From Trileptium ribeirensis (lineage: Eukaryota > Nematoda > Enoplea > Enoplida > Thoracostomopsidae): 64,000 nt of DNA. The stretch lies in NCBI GenBank assembly GCA_030248225.1, contig JASANE010003332.1:1-64000 (forward strand), in the 5' to 3' direction. Both the position numbers and the translations under genes were made by a program. Shown one piece after another: positions 55,401 through 58,400 of this stretch. Every line of letters starts with the position of its first letter. Position 1 is the stretch's first letter. Below the pieces are notes generated by a model, which was given only the letters and a program-made list of their open reading frames with translations, ran no database searches and was not told the DNA's origin.

Positions 55401-58400
55401 AATATGAACTGCTAAAGTGCGACGTAGGATATCTACACAGTTATCGCTAAGGTCATTGTTCCTGAATTTGTACACTACGCAAGTCTGCAAAGGTAGCGCA
55501 AAAAAGTAATTTCTGCTTTCCCCGTGCGTATTTGAACCACACAAAGAAGACATTAGTCTATACACCAAGCGGCCCATGTCAACTTTAGGGACCGGACGTT
55601 ATAACGTTAGAAAAAAGAACAGCTTAGAGCGGGGGGTTCGGGGGTGGCAGCCCCCGACTTAGGCTTGGGCTTAGTACATGGCTCATATAAGGACCTTAGC
55701 TTAGGATAATACTAATTCTTAGGCTTAGTATATCGAGAACGGCATGGCATGCATTATACTTCGACCCCTAATGTTAACATGGGCCCACCAAGCAATATCA
55801 CCTGACTTCTTTCAAATTCAAAACTTTGCAGTGAAATATATCTTTGCGAAGATAATGTTTGAACCTAAGCAAAAATGGTTCTATTATGAATAAGTCCACC
55901 CTACTTGCGTATACTTGGGTTGTTCTTTTGTCAAGTCAGTTCAGGATCGCATAAGCGATGACTGTACGCGAACAAAGATTTTACGTTTAAATAAACCAAC
56001 AAAGGTTTGTGATACAGCAACATGTAGGCTGTTTGCGGTCGCTATTTTGCGATTAAGCATCGCATTTTTCTGACCGACTAAATGCGAAAAGACGATTTGC
56101 AATCCTGTTTTTGTGCACACTAAAATACACACATAGACCTTGAGCATAGCTGTTTGATTCGGCGTGTCGTTTGATAAACGCCGACAAACGTGAGAAATAA
56201 AAGAAGTGTGCGCGTACCCAAATTCCTTTAGTATATCGCAGAGTCCTTGTTCGCGTTCACTAAGATACAAACACCGGTTGCACAAATGTGAACATCAACG
56301 ATGCATTTCGTGACTTTGACGAAAGAACCCTGGTGTGCGCGCTTAAATTGGACTCACAGATTAGGCGGCGAGCCGCGCAAAATCCTGATTGTTTTACTAA
56401 ACAAGTATTTATGTACTATGCTACAAATTGAGTATTTTACCTTCACATAACACTTTACAAGCTTGTGGAGACGGAAAATTATTGCTGTTTCCACAACATC
56501 CTGAGTAGTAAAATAGTTCACATTTATTGGTTTCGACATTGAAAAACCAGCGTGGTATGCGATAAGGTCCAGTTCCAATGACTTGCGGCAAATTGCAAAC
56601 ATCGCCTGTTACTTGTGCTAAAAAAATAAAAAGTTTTTCAATGTTTATAGAATTATAAAAATATTCCAAGTTAATATTATGATTCGCTAGCAACATACTC
56701 ATATTTGCAAACACATGATGTGTCATGAGATTTATGAAGACTTTGTCTAAGCTTACCATCCAACATTGATCCCTATCCCTATATGTCTTGTTTTCTGGAA
56801 GTCTTCTTGGAATATCTTGTTTCAATTTTCCTTAAGATTTTATGTAGTACGGTTGCAGTCCACTTGGATCTTTAAATGGAACATTAACACTCGCTGTTGA
56901 TAGCCCGATACACTGCCGGTTGATACAGTCAATTGAATACAATCATAAGAACATAAACCGCAAAGCGTACAACTGTCATTCAATTAAATTTTAATTCGTT
57001 GGTCAAACAGTTAAGATAAATACTATAATCCTATTAATGAATCGTGTTATTGGTATGCCCTGGGACGACACAATTCATATTATCTGCAGCTGTTGTCCAG
57101 AATTTGTGAAACACACCCAGAATATTTTGTGTCAGGGCCTGCGCGTTTTAATTATCCATTGTAATTTGTGTTGACTGGGCACTCCTACTCGGACTTTCGC
57201 TTCACGCACGTTCCAGTTTGAAAATTAGCGATTGGTTTGCTTAAAATTATTTATACAGAATATAAAAACATTTTTAAAGCAAATTGCATAAACTTCTTTA
57301 AACTAAAAATACTGTCTTTCACCTTGCGGCCATGGTACTGAATCGTGCATTTGTTCGATTCCTGTCCATTCTGGAAACCATACGCTACTTGTAGTTTTTT
57401 CCAAAGATCGAAAGTTGCCGCTATCTTTGGCTCTAGTAGCTCGCTTTGGAAGCCTTATGCGAAGATAACCGTTAGTTAGTGCTTCCAGCGACGGCAAAGA
57501 CCCACTTACAATCGGACGATGACCAACTGCATCGCGTAATATCCTGAAATATCAAATTCATTGTCAGGCTTGCATACTGTCCTGAAACATTGCAGTCACT
57601 GTGAAATTTGAAACCTACCGACCCTCTATTAACATTACGAGCAAAATTCTGGTTTAATTTATCCTTTAATATCAAGAGTCTAACCCTCTCATGCCCGTAA
57701 GGTCCAAATGGACCAAACGCACATTGCGACTCGTTGTGTTTACTGAGTTTGTCGTATATCGTACGTTTGAACGTGCGTTGTTATTCGCTCGCATTGTGAG
57801 GTTCCTTAAGGAACCGAGCAACTGCTCTCGGATAGCTCAGTGGTTTGTGTACACAAGTTTCAATCGCACGTTTCGGGTTCGATCCCTGGCGCAGGCTTGA
57901 GTTTGTCAAACATTGCACGATACTCAAATTAATTCGGGCATGAAAGGGCTAAGATGGACCCTTGACGTAGAGTGTCACTCATGTCACAATACGTTATAAA
58001 TGTTGTGGGATAATGAGATCGTTTTTTGCGTCATTTGTCCCACTTTAGGAGATCAACTTTGTGGCGTTTGCCCTGCTCCTGCTCCAACTTCGTCCTGTCC
58101 CATCAATTTTTTACTGACATTTCAAGTATAGTTTGTATCCGACTTTCGCTCTGTCTCCCCAACGTTTTTTCAAATTTTGAGTAAAACGAACAAAAAGTTA
58201 TTTTTTCTTCAAATCTGTAAAAAAGATGTGTGACAGGAAGAAAGTTGTAGGACGTCTGACAACACAAATATATGATACTTGTTCCCCTGAAAGTGCGACA
58301 AATGGTCCAAAAATCGACCGTGTCATCCCACAGCGTATTCAACTTAGTTTGACTGTTCCCCTGAAAGTGCGACAAATGGTCCAAAAATCGACCGTGTCAT

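Larger units (their letters stand above)
53377..56440. other. Intron 3
   Basis: Between the two adjacent Kunitz exons. It contains the orphan ORF at 53665-53889 and a GC/telomere-like patch at 55625-55740. No lustrin module was recognised despite a deliberate search for the WCHxG...CC signature. Confidence 0.5.

Noticed and set aside
55356..55577. Minus ORF as the missing lustrin module
   Set aside because: Its cysteines do not follow C-x5-C-x10-CC and no phase-1 splice sites frame it.
57820..57900. A tRNA gene (GATAGCTCAGTGG ... GGGTTCGATCCC)
   Set aside because: A and B boxes are present, but the acceptor and anticodon arms do not pair and related copies are dispersed, so it is a tRNA-like part of a mobile element.
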